Part shown: positions 12,308-23,750 of the stretch, in pieces
How positions within the stretch are numbered: position 1 is the first letter of the stretch
Layout: each line of letters starts with the position of its first letter
Origin: Ophiostoma sp. CBS 140.51
Taxonomy: Eukaryota > Ascomycota > Sordariomycetes > Ophiostomatales > Ophiostomataceae
Assembly: GCA_029298735.1 (NCBI GenBank)
Contig: JANSLP010000163.1
Coordinates: 1-64,000, forward strand
DNA length: 64,000 nt
Direction of reading: 5' to 3'
Made by a program: the position numbers and the translations under genes
Notes under the pieces: generated by a model
Databases searched by the model: none
What the model was told of the DNA's origin: nothing
What the model saw: only the letters and a program-made list of their open reading frames with translations

Positions 12308-15042
12308 ATGATCATGGCCGAAAATGAAAACGACACATACGGGTCCAATACTACCAGTTACAATGACGGCGCAAACGCAGCTCGGGCGGCGGGACCTAAG
12401 TTGCTGGATCCAATATCATTCGCTGTTTTTATTGTCACCAATGTCGGTGGTGTCTACCGGCAACTCGCCAACGTTAAGTATGAGCTTCCGGCGGAAGACA
12501 ACGACAAATATCTGCGGGGAGCCGATGCCGTTCGGCTTTGCTTACGCGTTGTCCTTGCCCTTTCACACCCGTCAAATCGCCTCCCCATAGAGGGAGAACT
12601 TGCACTTGCTGCCGATGCATACACGCGCGGTGGTATGTCGTCTACTGCCACCGGTCTAGATAACAATATGATAGGTAGCAGAGTCTATGAGAGTCATACT
12701 CAACCCTGGCCACCAGCACCATGGTTACGGGAGTTTCCGTTCATCTCTCTTGCTTTACACCTCGCGGCATCTTACGACCCAGTTTTACATGCCTACGATT
12801 CATGTATGCATGAAGAACCACTTGGCTTGGTCTACGACGACGACAATGTGAAATACGCCATCGGAATCGTCGACATAACAGACATTGACACTGTTCGCTA
12901 CGGCATTGTTGCCGCTGGACACAGGATGGTACATATACCTCAAGTTATGTACCACATGGAAGTAACGTACGATTGTGCCGCTGAGTTTCGTACGCGGGTA
13001 CCTCTGTCGGCGCAGGACTACATGGAAAAGTTTCAGTACGAGGCAAAACACGACTTTGACAAGGATGCAATATTGTTGCTCCAGGAGCTGCCTTTGATCT
13101 CAACGGAAGCACTACAAGGTAAGCATGTGCATTTTAAGGTTAAGCTATCCCACGCATATATGAACACACACTGACTACGACTTTGCTCGAATCGATAGCT
13201 GTCTGGCCTGACCCGCATCTGGCAACGGTCAGGCAAGGAGAAGCACAGATACCAGGCCCTTCCACCAAGTCTGTGCCCTTGAGGAATCTCACCGACCTAG
13301 CAGCCTCGAGCCTCATGGACTCCTTGTTCGAGCCGGCAGATGATCCGAGAGAAGAAAGAGGCCCTGACTGCGACCACGACGAAACCCAAGGTCTAATACC
13401 CGTACCGACATCGACAATTCCGCACAACGCGGCCATCCTGCATAATGTGCCATTTGCATCTAGTGCGCAAGCCGCACTCCGCCGAGAGATGCTCAAACGC
13501 GCCCCAGAGCTACACCAGTCACCCCATGCAGCATACCTGCTGGGAGTCGCGTTTTCTGGACAAGCGCATCTACCATGGGCTGCCTTCGACCAAATCTCTG
13601 TAGGTGTGCTGCATACGGCGCTCCAGCATCCAGGTATCCAGGATGCCAAATCGATCAGCCTGTGCATTGATACCATCCAGGGCACACCCGAGGCGATTGT
13701 TAAAGCCCTGTGTGCTTCTGGAATCTCGTTCCGTTACCTGTGTTTTCACCAAAGCCCCCAGAGAACGGACGACAGTTGTACCACGCAGCTGTATGAGTAT
13801 CTCTCAAAATCTTTACTTTTGGGAGCCGGTGTTCGTTTGACCCTGACTGGTGCTTGCTCGTCAGCACTGCGCCACCGCATGTGGTGTCCTGATGTGACTA
13901 ACCACCCCGCAAGCGCAAACCATTTCCTGGCGTTTCCCATGCAGTATCTTTTTATTCGCGGTGAGATGAATCCATCGGGAACTGGTAATAAGGCTTTTGT
14001 GCCATTCTATATGCACCTGGCCGATACACTCTTACCCCCCGAAGAATTTGCGGCCACGTTCCTTGTTTTCTTGTCAGGCCTACTTCTAGACAGCATCGCC
14101 TTAGAGGAGCAGGTACCTTTATTATTCGCACACTGCCTTACCAGCTTAGCCGATCTTACTTTTCAGTCCACGCAGGCCATTCGGCACGGCTTCCGTGTGG
14201 CACATCCTGCAGCGGAGAACTTGGCTGTTCCCATCCTGCCGTTTACCAAATACAGGTTTTCTAACAGGAGGTACGTGGGAGAGGCACTGTCCAAGGTGAG
14301 GAGAAAACAAACGCTTTCAGGCCTGGAATGCTGGCCGCTTGTCCGCGACATGACAGGAGGTGCCTGGACTGTTGTCGTCTCAAGGGAGAGGCGTAAAATC
14401 AGCAAAGATCGGGTCACTGAAGCAGACTATGATGTATTTGGCGACGACACTGTGGTGCGCTATGCCTTTGTAAAAGCAGGCGACCATGGTCAGATTGTTT
14501 CAGTCGGGGACCTCACTACCTTCCTAGCAGCGACGGCACCGGAGCTCGACCGCGAGATTGTGATTCAACAAATTGCAAAAACGGAAGATCACATTCGTGA
14601 GAGTCTGGGGCGGTCGCTGGGCACTTCCCAAGGGCAATCGACAAGTTACATAAATGTCTTTGGCGAAAGCGATGCTCTCGACTTATTGTCCGTCTTTTTG
14701 GAAGATGCCAAAAGCTATGGGCGAGATGCTTTGCAGGCCCTCATGCAAGAAGGTAATACAGCATTTCCTGAACAAACCACGCACAATCAGTCAATTAATC
14801 TAATGTATATATGTCAGATCGAGATCTCACACAAGGCTGGTATCCAGACTTTGCAGCCAACATGCCCCCGGCAGATTTCGACACCGCCCAAGAAGAAGTT
14901 GTCTTGCCCAGGTACATGATTTTTATTCTTATTTTTCTACCGTACATTGTCTTTCATAAGTGTCCTCTCTGACACACATGAACTTATAAGGAGGTCGAGC
15001 AATTCATTTGTGAATGTGGCAGATATCGAAGACGAAGACTAG
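12308..15042 (+). CDS. Uncharacterised four-exon protein (836 aa)
   Basis: Exons 12308-13118, 13199-14752, 14818-14911 and 14991-15042 give 836 residues; the joined length is a multiple of three with no internal stop. Introns are 80, 65 and 79 nt with GTAAGC, GTAATA and GTACAT donors. A second in-frame ATG at 12314 is equally good. I recognise no domain. Visible features: a hydrophobic tract PWLREFPFISLALHLAAS near residue 140, a Cys-poor globular N-terminal half, and a mixed alpha/beta C-terminal half with LLDSIALEEQ-type helices. No signal peptide, no transmembrane segment, and a short acidic tail (DIEDED). The gene lies 1.7 kb downstream of the DUF7580-like gene on the same strand. It could be a cytoplasmic or nuclear protein. 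I offer no function. Confidence 0.8.
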
Positions 15043-16325
15043 TCAAATGAAGGGCATACGTGGTATGCTTACCGGTAGAAATTTTGAGCATTGTGGGAAT
15101 TTACAACAATCATCATGTGCCACGAATAGCCGTTCATCGATGCAGGAACACGAAGGGCTGAGTAGTAAAAATCATTCAGTCAAGAACCGTCACATCAGGA
15201 GCAGCGAGAAGATACTTGAAAAAAAAAATTAAACAGAAGAATTCATGAGTATTGTGTCATGTACATAACACGAGTCGTCTGCAAATCTTGCTATCTCAAC
15301 TTTACAAGGACTCGACCCATGTGGTTTCTATTTCCGGATATTTGGGACACTCCCAATATCTTAAAACATTGAAATCTCAAACACGCGACGTCGTGTAAGT
15401 CGCACGAAGCATTGTTACGTAGCGGGTCAGCCACGCCGGGCAGTCGAGAGCCACTTATGTCGACGTCGTCTCGTCTCCATTTCTCTCCGGCTGCTCAGTC
15501 CCAGAAACAGACAAGGCTGTGGGAAAGGGTGGAAATGATGGGAAAGAAGGAAAGAGCGGAAACAGGGACATTTTCTGTTGGTGCGCGTGGGACACGTCAG
15601 CCATCCATGGTTGGGGGCGGACAGGGGCTCCGCTATGGGGATGTTTGGTGTTCTCTGTATGGATTCCCACTGTTTGTATGGGCCCTGGCAGATATGGATC
15701 CTCGCTAGCCGCAACCTTTTCAACGTCTCCCAAGCCTCGACTCTTTTCATTCATCTCTTGCGCTAGCCACCAAGCTGGCGTGGCAAAGGGAACAAGGGGA
15801 GAACGGGAGTCGAAGACTGGTGAATTTGATTGTGAGCATTTTTCTTCTTCTCGCAGGAGCACAAAATTTGTAGTTACGTATGTCGTACGTCTACAGCGTA
15901 CTTTGGTTTTTATGTGGAGGCCGAGCTAGGGAGGCGAGGGAGGTATGGACGCGAGAGCGAGGCCAACGAGGACTACCCAGCCCGGTTTGCGGGTTTGCGG
16001 TCGTCACCCATTGTCGCGTGTCGTTGATCCGAATGGGTGTAGGAGATAAATGTAGCAAAAGTACAATTTCCATTTAAATTAACTTGGCAAATACGATGGT
16101 GTGTTGATTTATTCTTTATTTTTATTTATTTACATTTAAGTCTGTCAACCTTCATCTTTGGATCTCTGGCTGTTGATTGTTTTCTACGTGTATCTTTATC
16201 TTTATTCTCTTGATCTGTACATATTTCACAACATTTACTTGATTGTTCTCGATTTTACTCTTCGACAATCCTTCCAAATCCTTCGCCCAATACACACAAC
16301 ACAAGACAACACACCGCCGCACATC
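15043..16325. other. Intergenic region
   Basis: 1.28 kb. Overlapping open frames on both strands (15.4-15.9 kb) contradict each other and show no family features. The final 200 bases are pyrimidine-rich and AT-rich, suitable as promoter and leader for the sulfotransferase-like gene. Confidence 0.45.
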
Positions 16326-17339
16326 ATGTCGTACGCCGACACATACACGCCCAAGCCGGCAACGGACATCTTCACCAGCGATACCGACATTGACCGGCGA
16401 GAATGCACACGCAAAGTGCCCATGAAGGTGCTTTTGCTCGGCCTCGGCCGCACGGGAACGGCATCCATGCGCGATGCCATGACACAGCTCGGCTACGTCG
16501 ACACCTACCACATGATGAGCTGCTCCATTGAGAACCCACCCGATGCCCTGCTGTGGATGGACGCTTTGCGGGCCAAGTACGACGGCATCGGCAAGCCCTT
16601 TGAGCGCAAAGACTGGGACAAGCTGCTGGGCCGGTGCCAGGCCGTGTGTGACTGGCCGGCCGTGGCGTTTGCGGAAGAGCTGATTGCGGCCTACCCGGAG
16701 GCCAAAGTGGTCCTAACAACACGGGACGTGCACAGTTGGCACGCCTCGACACTCAAGACGGTGTACTGGCGCGCCATGGACCCCGAGCTGGCGTGGCTCG
16801 GCAGAGTCAGCTGGGCGGCGGGAATGTACCAGCCGATGCTGCGCAAGTTTTTCGACACATTCTTTGAGGGTGCTTTCCCGACACGGGGTAAGCAGATTTA
16901 CGAGGAGCACTACGACAAAGTGCGTAAGATGGTGCCACCGGAACGGCTGCTCGAATTCCGTGTGAGCCAGGGGTGGGAGCCGCTGTGCCGGTTCTTGGGC
17001 GATGCGGTGCCACCGGCGGACCAGCCTTTCCCCAATGTCAATGAGAGCGCAACGTTTGTCTCGCGGTCACGGCGGCGGAACCGGATGCAGATGCTGAATG
17101 TGCTTCTGCGGTGGTTGCTGGTGGGCGCTGCTGTGTGGGTGTGTGCCCTCTTGCTACGGTCATCATCTGTTTGGGGTGGCAGCAACAGCAGTCCCAAGAA
17201 CGGCGTCGAAGGTCACTCCTCAGGACCTTCACTCCTCCTCCTAGTGGGCGGTATTTCTGTGCTCAACTCAGCCGTTTACTATGCCATGGACCGCGTCCGG
17301 CTGTCGGCTCGCACAAAAGCACAGCGGATTGATAAATGA
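16326..17339 (+). CDS. Fungal sulfotransferase-like P-loop protein with C-terminal membrane anchor
   Basis: A single exon encodes 337 residues. Near residue 40 is the P-loop-like GLGRTGTASMRDAM, which matches the 5'-PAPS-binding loop of the fungal/plant sulfotransferase family PF17784. It is followed by conserved stretches (CDWPAVAFAEEL; KVVLTTRD at about residue 130) and a W-containing helix typical of that family. Two hydrophobic segments near the C-terminus (about 260-285 and 305-320) suggest membrane anchoring. The start at 16326 was preferred over longer frames because the leader upstream is untranslatable low-complexity sequence. The family is often annotated as NAD-dependent epimerase/dehydratase in error. 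The acceptor substrate is unknown. Confidence 0.82.
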   Translation: MSYADTYTPKPATDIFTSDTDIDRRECTRKVPMKVLLLGLGRTGTASMRDAMTQLGYVDTYHMMSCSIENPPDALLWMDALRAKYDGIGKPFERKDWDKLLGRCQAVCDWPAVAFAEELIAAYPEAKVVLTTRDVHSWHASTLKTVYWRAMDPELAWLGRVSWAAGMYQPMLRKFFDTFFEGAFPTRGKQIYEEHYDKVRKMVPPERLLEFRVSQGWEPLCRFLGDAVPPADQPFPNVNESATFVSRSRRRNRMQMLNVLLRWLLVGAAVWVCALLLRSSSVWGGSNSSPKNGVEGHSSGPSLLLLVGGISVLNSAVYYAMDRVRLSARTKAQRIDK

Positions 17340-18153
17340 GATTGTGGAGGAGTGGGTCTCTTGGAAGTGGGAAGGGGGTAAGGAGACGTTGACAAGGACG
17401 TCGACTTGGCTTTTCTGTCTTGGAGTTCCCGGTGAATGAGTTGCAGTTTGCCAAGGCACAAGAAGAGTCGTCGACAGTTCAACTTGGAAGCCAGGGACAG
17501 GAGCATGCGGGGCGTCTGTACGAGTAAATTATTTTGGTGTTTATTCAGTCTGTTTTGTTGCCATTATTTCTTAGATACCGTTTTAATTGCGTTCATTATT
17601 TACCAATCACTTCAATCAAGCCTCTTATCTGAAACGATTTTCCTTGCTTGAAATCATTCCAAAAATACCTGGAACGCGTCTTTTAGACGAAGAACAGACG
17701 CACGTACGCTGTACGCCACACACCCGAGTCAGTTATCTGATCCGCTGTTGGCGAGTCGTGCAAATGTAGAAGAAGTGGGAGAAAATCAAAAGAAAGTGGG
17801 TTGGGTATTCAGGGGCAGACTTGCAGACAAATGTGGCAGCGGAGGACGCACCCGCGTGTGACCCACTTATTGCCGCTAACGGGCCCCACACAACGACAAC
17901 TTCCACGTAATGGGCCCCGCCCTTGTGTGGAGTGCGTACGTACCTGTTCCCTTCTAAGTCGGCAGGCTATCCGGCGGGAGGGAGGGAAGGGAAGGGAAGG
18001 GTGATGACGGTTTGTCGTGGCTGAAGATTACTGTTTATCTCGGTTCTTGGCTTCATCTGAGAGGGCCATGTTATCTTGGCACTGGCTGTATTTACTTCTT
18101 TGGACGACCTCTCTCCAAGACCACCCTTTTGGGCATCCAAACAATCACACGAC
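17340..18153. other. Intergenic region with GGGAA repeat
   Basis: No gene is supported. A short purine-rich tandem repeat (GGGAA units, about 17980-18001) sits about 150 bp upstream of the transporter start. The rest is probably 3' UTR and promoter. Confidence 0.4.
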
Positions 18154-19878
18154 ATGCCTTTCCAACGACGAAACAGTTTGAGCCCGTCGCCGCTGGCTCG
18201 GCGGCTGCTAGATGACGATGCCGAGAAGGAAATTCACCAACTGCCACCACCGCCGAAAAAGAACGGCCCGGTATCATGGAGCTCCCTCCCACGAAAGGGC
18301 CAATTGGCCATCCTCTTCCTCTGCCGCTTTGTCGACTTCTTGCAGGTAGCCTCACTGCAGGCCTATGTCTTTTACCAGCTCAAATCGATGGCCACAGGCG
18401 ACACGAGTGATGCCGCTGTGTCGACACAGGCTGGCTTGTTGCAGGGCTGCTTTACAGGCGCACAAGTTCTGACGGCCATTCTATGGGGCAAGGCTGCCGA
18501 TGCGCCTTGGTGCGGCCGGAAACTGGTACTCATTATCGGCTTAGCGGGCACAGCCGTCTCGTGCATTGGGTACGGATATGCCACAACTTTTGCTTGGGCG
18601 GCCTTTTGGCGAGTGGTCGGCGGTGGCATAAACGGCACAGTAGGCATTATTAGGACTATGATCTCGGAGATTATTGTCGATAAGAAGTACCAGTCACGGG
18701 CATTCTTGATCCTGCCGATGAGCTTCAACCTGGCCAACATGATTGGTCCCGTTATGGGTGGTTTTCTGGCAGATGCACCGACAAGTCTTCCAGGGCTGTT
18801 TGGTGAAGGAGCCATCTTTGGCTTCGACTGGATCCGAGAGTATCCATATGCCCTGCCGAGTGTGCTGAATGCAATGGCGCTCGCTGTGACAGCCATTGTC
18901 GTCTTTTTCTTCCTTGAAGAGGTGAGCCCTACTTCCCTTTCACGAAAATTATGTGCATCATAACTAACAATGCAGACTTCTAAGGAACGTCGTGGTAAGA
19001 CAGATATTGGGCTGCACATTGCATTCCGTATTCGGCAAATTATCCGTCAGTCACCATCTACCGAGGGATATGCACCAGTTCAGATGGCAGAGCCGGCCTC
19101 GCTATCTGTTGAACCCGTTGCACTCCAGCCCATGTCGCCAACACCGTCTCAAAAACCGAGCCGTTCTCGAACTACCCTTCCATTTTCTCGCATATGGACA
19201 CGCAACGTCGTCCTTACACTCGTTACTATTGCGCTCTACGACTTCCACCTCGGCGCTTTTGCCAACGTCTGGGCCCTGTTTTTGTCAACACCTCGTGTCG
19301 AGAACGGCTCAGCCTCTGCCCACGGTCTTGGCATGCCAGCATCTCGCGTCGGTGTCGCCACTTCCTTTCTAGGCGTACTCGGCATGCTGCTTCAGCTCAC
19401 TTTGTATCCGCCCATCAGTGCCCGTCTTGGCACTCTGCGGTCCTTCCGCTGGTTCCTCGTTGGTTTCCCGCTAGCATACTTTGCGGCTCCACTCCTCGCC
19501 GTCCTGCCGTCGACGACTCTTCCACCACTACCGGCCGGTGGTTTCCTTATCTGGGCGAGCATCATTATTGTCCTTCTCCTCCAAGTGACGGCTCGCACTT
19601 TCACTCTCCCAGCCAGCATCATCTTGCTCAACAACTGCAGTCCACACCCAAGTGTGCTGGGAACCGTGCATGGTCTCGGCCAGAGCGTGTCGGCTGGCTT
19701 CCGAACGGTGGGTCCCGTCGTTGGCGGCTGGTGGTATGGATGGGGACTGGAGCATGGCGTCGTGGCCGCTGGGTGGTATGGCGTGGCCGCAATGTCCGTC
19801 GTCGGCTGTGTGTCTGCATTATGGATCTACGAGGGGAGCGGCCACGAGATTGTCCTCGAAGGAGACGATGAGCAGTGA
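18154..19878 (+). CDS. Major facilitator superfamily transporter (ZIFL-type)
   Basis: Two exons (18154-18921, 18976-19878) separated by a 54-nt intron give 556 residues. The start at 18154 (MPFQRRNSL) gives a normal cytoplasmic N-terminus; a further ATG at 18076 is in frame but less likely. The loop 2-3 signature is present as WGKAADAPWCGRK, typical of drug:H+ antiporter/zinc-induced-facilitator-like proteins of fungi such as yeast YCR023C. About twelve hydrophobic segments are visible, split by a cytoplasmic loop at the intron position that carries a Pro/Ser-rich insert. Role: plasma or vacuolar membrane export of a small molecule. The substrate cannot be told from sequence. No biosynthetic cluster surrounds it. 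Confidence 0.85.
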
Positions 19879-20067
19879 TGGATTTTCCTTTGTTAATCTT
19901 AACGATGTATTACTAAAAGAGCAAATAAACGACTAAAACTTTGTGAATTCCAATGGCCATAATGCCTGCCGCTTGCTATTAGAGAGCCCCGGGATATGTA
20001 TAGACGCTGTTAAGAGAAGAGAGGGGGTCAAGGATTCTTCCATTGATGGTGGTGCTGTCGGTTGTAT

Positions 20068-20301
20068 TCATCGTCGTAAAACTCGTGTCCGCTGCAAAAA
20101 TTCTTCATGCTCGCTAAGATATGCAGCATACGCTCCTCTTTGGGAGTCCTCATTCTCCAAATTTCGGTGCAATCCTTCGAAGTAAAATTCTCGAGATTGT
20201 TCATTCAACACTGACAGTGCTTCCCTCCTGTTGGCCTCTTTGATAACGGTTGTGTGAAAAGCTAGATTGGTTGGCCCTGTTCTCTTGCTGATTTCTGGCA
20301 T
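20068..20301 (-). CDS. Small hypothetical ORF (77 aa)
   Basis: An ATG-initiated frame of 77 residues, charged and helical (NLENEDSQRG, EHEEFLQRT), with no recognised family. It lies just downstream of, and on the same strand as, the damaged gene at 20520-21248, and may be a displaced exon of it. It could also be a chance frame. Confidence 0.25.
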   Translation of the reverse strand: MPEISKRTGPTNLAFHTTVIKEANRREALSVLNEQSREFYFEGLHRNLENEDSQRGAYAAYLSEHEEFLQRTRVLRR

Positions 20302-20519
20302 GATAGTGATAAACAGACTTGGAAGTTCGTTATAATGGTCCGAAACGGCTATGGCTTTGTCCGCGGGTCTTATCTCTTGATTATTACCCTGGGTTCGTTA
20401 TCGGCCATGTCCTCCTCCATCTCCTCCTTCTCCAGATCGTGCCTAATTTGTTCCTGATTTTCCCCGCAATGTCCTCCTCCCTGTCTCACCAGCGTTTCCC
20501 ACAACATTCTCACCAGGCT

Positions 20520-21248
20520 TCAGGCTAGACAGGACGTCTGCGGCGTAGTCGTTGTTTTCCTCCGACAGCCCGTACTCGCCGCCGACGCATGACGCTCACG
20601 ATAAAGCGTATTTGGGAAGAAGAGACTCGTAAATGACAGACATTGATCAGGGAGTGTACGTGTGTTTGTACAAAACAATCCTGACAATTGCCAGTAGATT
20701 GTCATAGACATCCTCTTGGCCCAGAGCGATGGCCAAGTCCAGACACTACAATGCGTTTGCGCGCCGGACCGCCTGCAGTTGCAGCTGGCCTGTGACTGTC
20801 CGTACCTCCGTACCAAGGCTTCGCTCTCGTCAATGGAGGCCGCATTGACGGCGTCCATCGCCTGGGCTGCTGCGATAGCCGAGCATATCAGGAGGTAGAT
20901 ACTGTCGTCCGACGGACTGCTGCCCAACGGGACGGCGGTCGTCACAACGGCTTTTCGGTGTACATGGTGCAAAATATTGTGATGGTGTGTCAGAGCAAAA
21001 ACCACTTGATTGGCGGCCTTGTAGGCCTCCATTTTGCCGTCTGCGCCATTGTTATCGGGGCTTCCAGGCTTTTCGAACGGTAAACTGAGGTTGTATGCGG
21101 CGGTGATGCCCTCTCGGATGGCCTTGAGCATGCCCAGAGTGTCGTTGACGATGAATTCCATGGCGAGCGTGACTCCTGTCGTTGCTGCGGACTGGGATGC
21201 TTGGGCTTCAGCCTCGCTGACCTCTGTAAAGCTGCTTGTTTCGGACAT
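20520..21248 (-). pseudogene. Hypothetical protein with probable C-terminal frameshift
   Basis: The frame starts with MSETSSFTEVSEAEAQASQ at 21248 and reads as a helical protein for about 150 residues (IVNDTLGMLKAIREG; ICSAIAAAQAMDAVN). After about 20800 the composition becomes unnatural (Cys/Trp/Arg-rich), while a neighbouring frame on the same strand carries a convincing continuation (LDLAIALGQEDVYDNLLAIV, then a stop near 20650). That frame has a TAG near 20744. A frameshift plus a nonsense change, or a missed intron too short to be normal, would explain this. No family is recognised. Confidence 0.4.
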
Positions 21249-21818
21249 GGTGCGGCGGGGGGGAGAAAACGATGCAGGGTGGCAAGTGCGTATCCAAATA
21301 TGAGCAGAGGTGGAAATGGCAACGCAATGAAATGGTGATTCTAGTCGATGCTGACGAGGAGGGTGACGATGTAAGAAAAGAAGGATGAAGAGACGGATGG
21401 ATATTAGAAACTCACGGTTTCTTACTAACCGCAGCACAAAAGGCATCTCAAGTGACGTAGTTTGATGAGGTTTAATGCACTTTACTAGAATTATGAAGAT
21501 GTATCGATACACACGTCCGCGAGTATTAAAACTTCTTTCTTTTTTTTTTCTTATTTTTTCGCCAGTAGTTCTTGTTGTTCCATATAAAATTGTTAGTTGT
21601 TTTTATAAGTTTATGTAACTGGGAGAAAAAGAAAACAAAAACATACACACAAGTAAAGTATATGTGTGGATTTTTGTGCCGTTAACTTTGATAAAATAAA
21701 ACGAAATACGACCAAACTTAGGTCGAGGTGTTCATATTTCACTTTGCAGGTATTGACACTGCCATTGCATACAATACGGTTTGCAAGAAAAAAGCAATGT
21801 GTGTAATTTATCTTCGTT
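21249..21818. other. AT-rich spacer
   Basis: 570 bp with poly-T near 21535-21560 and no supported gene. It probably contains the promoter of the gene at 20520-21248 and the 3' UTR of the gene at 21819-22289. Confidence 0.4.
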
Positions 21819-22289
21819 TCATGAATCTTCGTCACTTGAGAATACCTCATTTACATGACTCTTGTTTATGTTTCTGCTTAAGCTCATGCCACGGTGATTC
21901 CACATGAGGTCTGTATCGTAATTCGGTAGTTGGTCAAACTCGCACTGTAACAGACCCCGAGTCAGGATGGTGACTTCGATTTTGGCCTGTTCTTCTGTTA
22001 TCAAGATGCCGTTCTTGTTCTGCTCCCACGTGATGGCAATTATCCGTGTTGGTTCGTCCGGCTCGTCGTCTCGTCTCGGCTTCACGTGGATGGCATATAT
22101 CTCGATGCCTGTCCAACTCCGTTGTATATGTATTGTAATGACGCCGGAGACATCGATTTCATCCACATTATAAAGCCAGCGGTCTTCCATTTCGTACGCT
22201 TGGAGACCGACGCGCAGTTTTTCCCAGTCGGCATCGCTCAGGACCAGCCCCCAGGCGGCGGACATGGGCTCCTCCATGTTGCCAGCCAT
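21819..22289 (-). CDS. Small hypothetical protein (156 aa)
   Basis: A single ATG-started exon; an alternative start lies four codons downstream at 22277. The product is acidic and looks like a compact alpha/beta protein (WGLVLSDADWEKLRVGL near the start, alternating beta-like stretches such as VITIHIQRSW, and an acidic SSDEDS tail). It has no signal peptide or membrane segment. Codon use and residue composition look genuine. The family is not recognised. Confidence 0.6.
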   Translation of the reverse strand: MAGNMEEPMSAAWGLVLSDADWEKLRVGLQAYEMEDRWLYNVDEIDVSGVITIHIQRSWTGIEIYAIHVKPRRDDEPDEPTRIIAITWEQNKNGILITEEQAKIEVTILTRGLLQCEFDQLPNYDTDLMWNHRGMSLSRNINKSHVNEVFSSDEDS

Positions 22290-23750
22290 GGGCTGGGCCG
22301 TGTGAGCTTTTGTTCTGTAACGATCGGTGTATTGATATCGAGGCGGGGCTCATATAGCCAAGGGCACGGTTCAGGGTTCGTCTTCTATACGACCCGTTTT
22401 TTTGTCGTTCGGCTGGGTAAATTGAAGATAGAGTGGGCGGATAGGACAGTCGCCAGACCGGGTTTTTGTGCTGTTAGAGTGCGGGATGGCGGGCGAGCGC
22501 AAGCATGAGTGAGAATGAGAGGAAGAAGCGACGAACGGCGGGATGTGCCGCACCTTATATAATAATTGCGAAGCTATCACAACACGGGCTACTGCACGGC
22601 CTTGAAGGACAAGAGTTCAAACATGCAATGCGATTCGTGTGGACGTGGGGATGTGATTGTGTGATTGGTTGTCCACTCCTCACAGCTGAAAAGCCTCCAG
22701 GTTGCAACGGTGGGGCTCAACATGCAGGAAGTCTAGGCTGCAGAAGATCATTGTGTGCCTGGCAAGTCTTCAACAACTGGTCAACTTCTACTATTTTCTA
22801 TTAAGCTTATCTTCTGTTGTGGTTTTTAAAAAAAATTTGACGATACAATATTGTGCTCTTCGACTCATATTTTGAGATGAAGACATACAATGCTGATATT
22901 GGCGATGCTACCATTGATGTCGTCACCCAAGACGGAACGCACGATGAAGAGACGCGCAGCCACTTCGGGAGATCACTATCGTGCTTTGCACTTTATCAAC
23001 CGTCCGACTGCTATTTTTGAGCGCACTATTGCTATGGTTGGTACGTGTGTGCCTCTTGTCAAATGGGGTAATGTCGGCGATAGACCGCCAACACATCAGA
23101 AATACGTTCGTGGCATATATTGTGGCGTCTGTTGATATTCCACCATCGGCACAACACCGTGAAGATTTAAATCAAATGCATTGGTTCAAGCCGTTGGGAG
23201 CCACGGTGCCGCGTCCCTACCTTGGCTAATATCATAGAGGTTCTTGGAGGGCCTGGAATTGTTGTTACAATATTGTTTAGTTACTATCATAACGAGGCTG
23301 AGATTACTGCTGTGATATATAGCATTCTTAGGCCGGTCGATACTGGGCTGGCCGGACATGAAACGGCCCGGATTGGCACCAATGCCACCTTCGTAAAGAC
23401 TGCGGTGCTATATGCTACCGTCTTACGCCAGGTCTGGAAGGTTCTGCTACATATGAATGGCCAGCGATACTGCATCCCACGTTGTGATGGTGTGCTTCGT
23501 TTATGTGCTTCATTTGGCTTTACGAGGAGCTGTCGTAAGGTGTCATGGCATGTTTGAAAATAGAGAGAAGAGCCTCCATCTCACACAAAAAAGTATAAGA
23601 GCTGGATTGAGGTCTGTTGCATTGATCATGATGTCGTGGAAACGGGACATCCAAGACAATTCTTTATCACTGTACACATCATTTACATTTGAATCACACC
23701 GTGTCTCTCGTCTTACGGCCCATCACTGCCCCTTAACTGTCACCGTTACG
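22290..23750. other. Intergenic region with unassigned broken frames
   Basis: 1.46 kb. An ATG-started frame at 22876 reads sensibly for about 47 residues and then stops. A second frame at about 23222-23557 is hydrophobic (GGPGIVVTILFSYY). The two are not joined by obvious splice sites. They could be pieces of a decayed gene or chance frames. The last 150 bp form the promoter of the ADP-ribosyltransferase-like gene. Confidence 0.3.

Noticed and set aside
5615..15042. A gasdermin-like gene next to the S8 protease
   Set aside because: Fungal gasdermin-like proteins are about 250-300 residues with a recognisable N-terminal pore domain; none of the genes near the protease fits.
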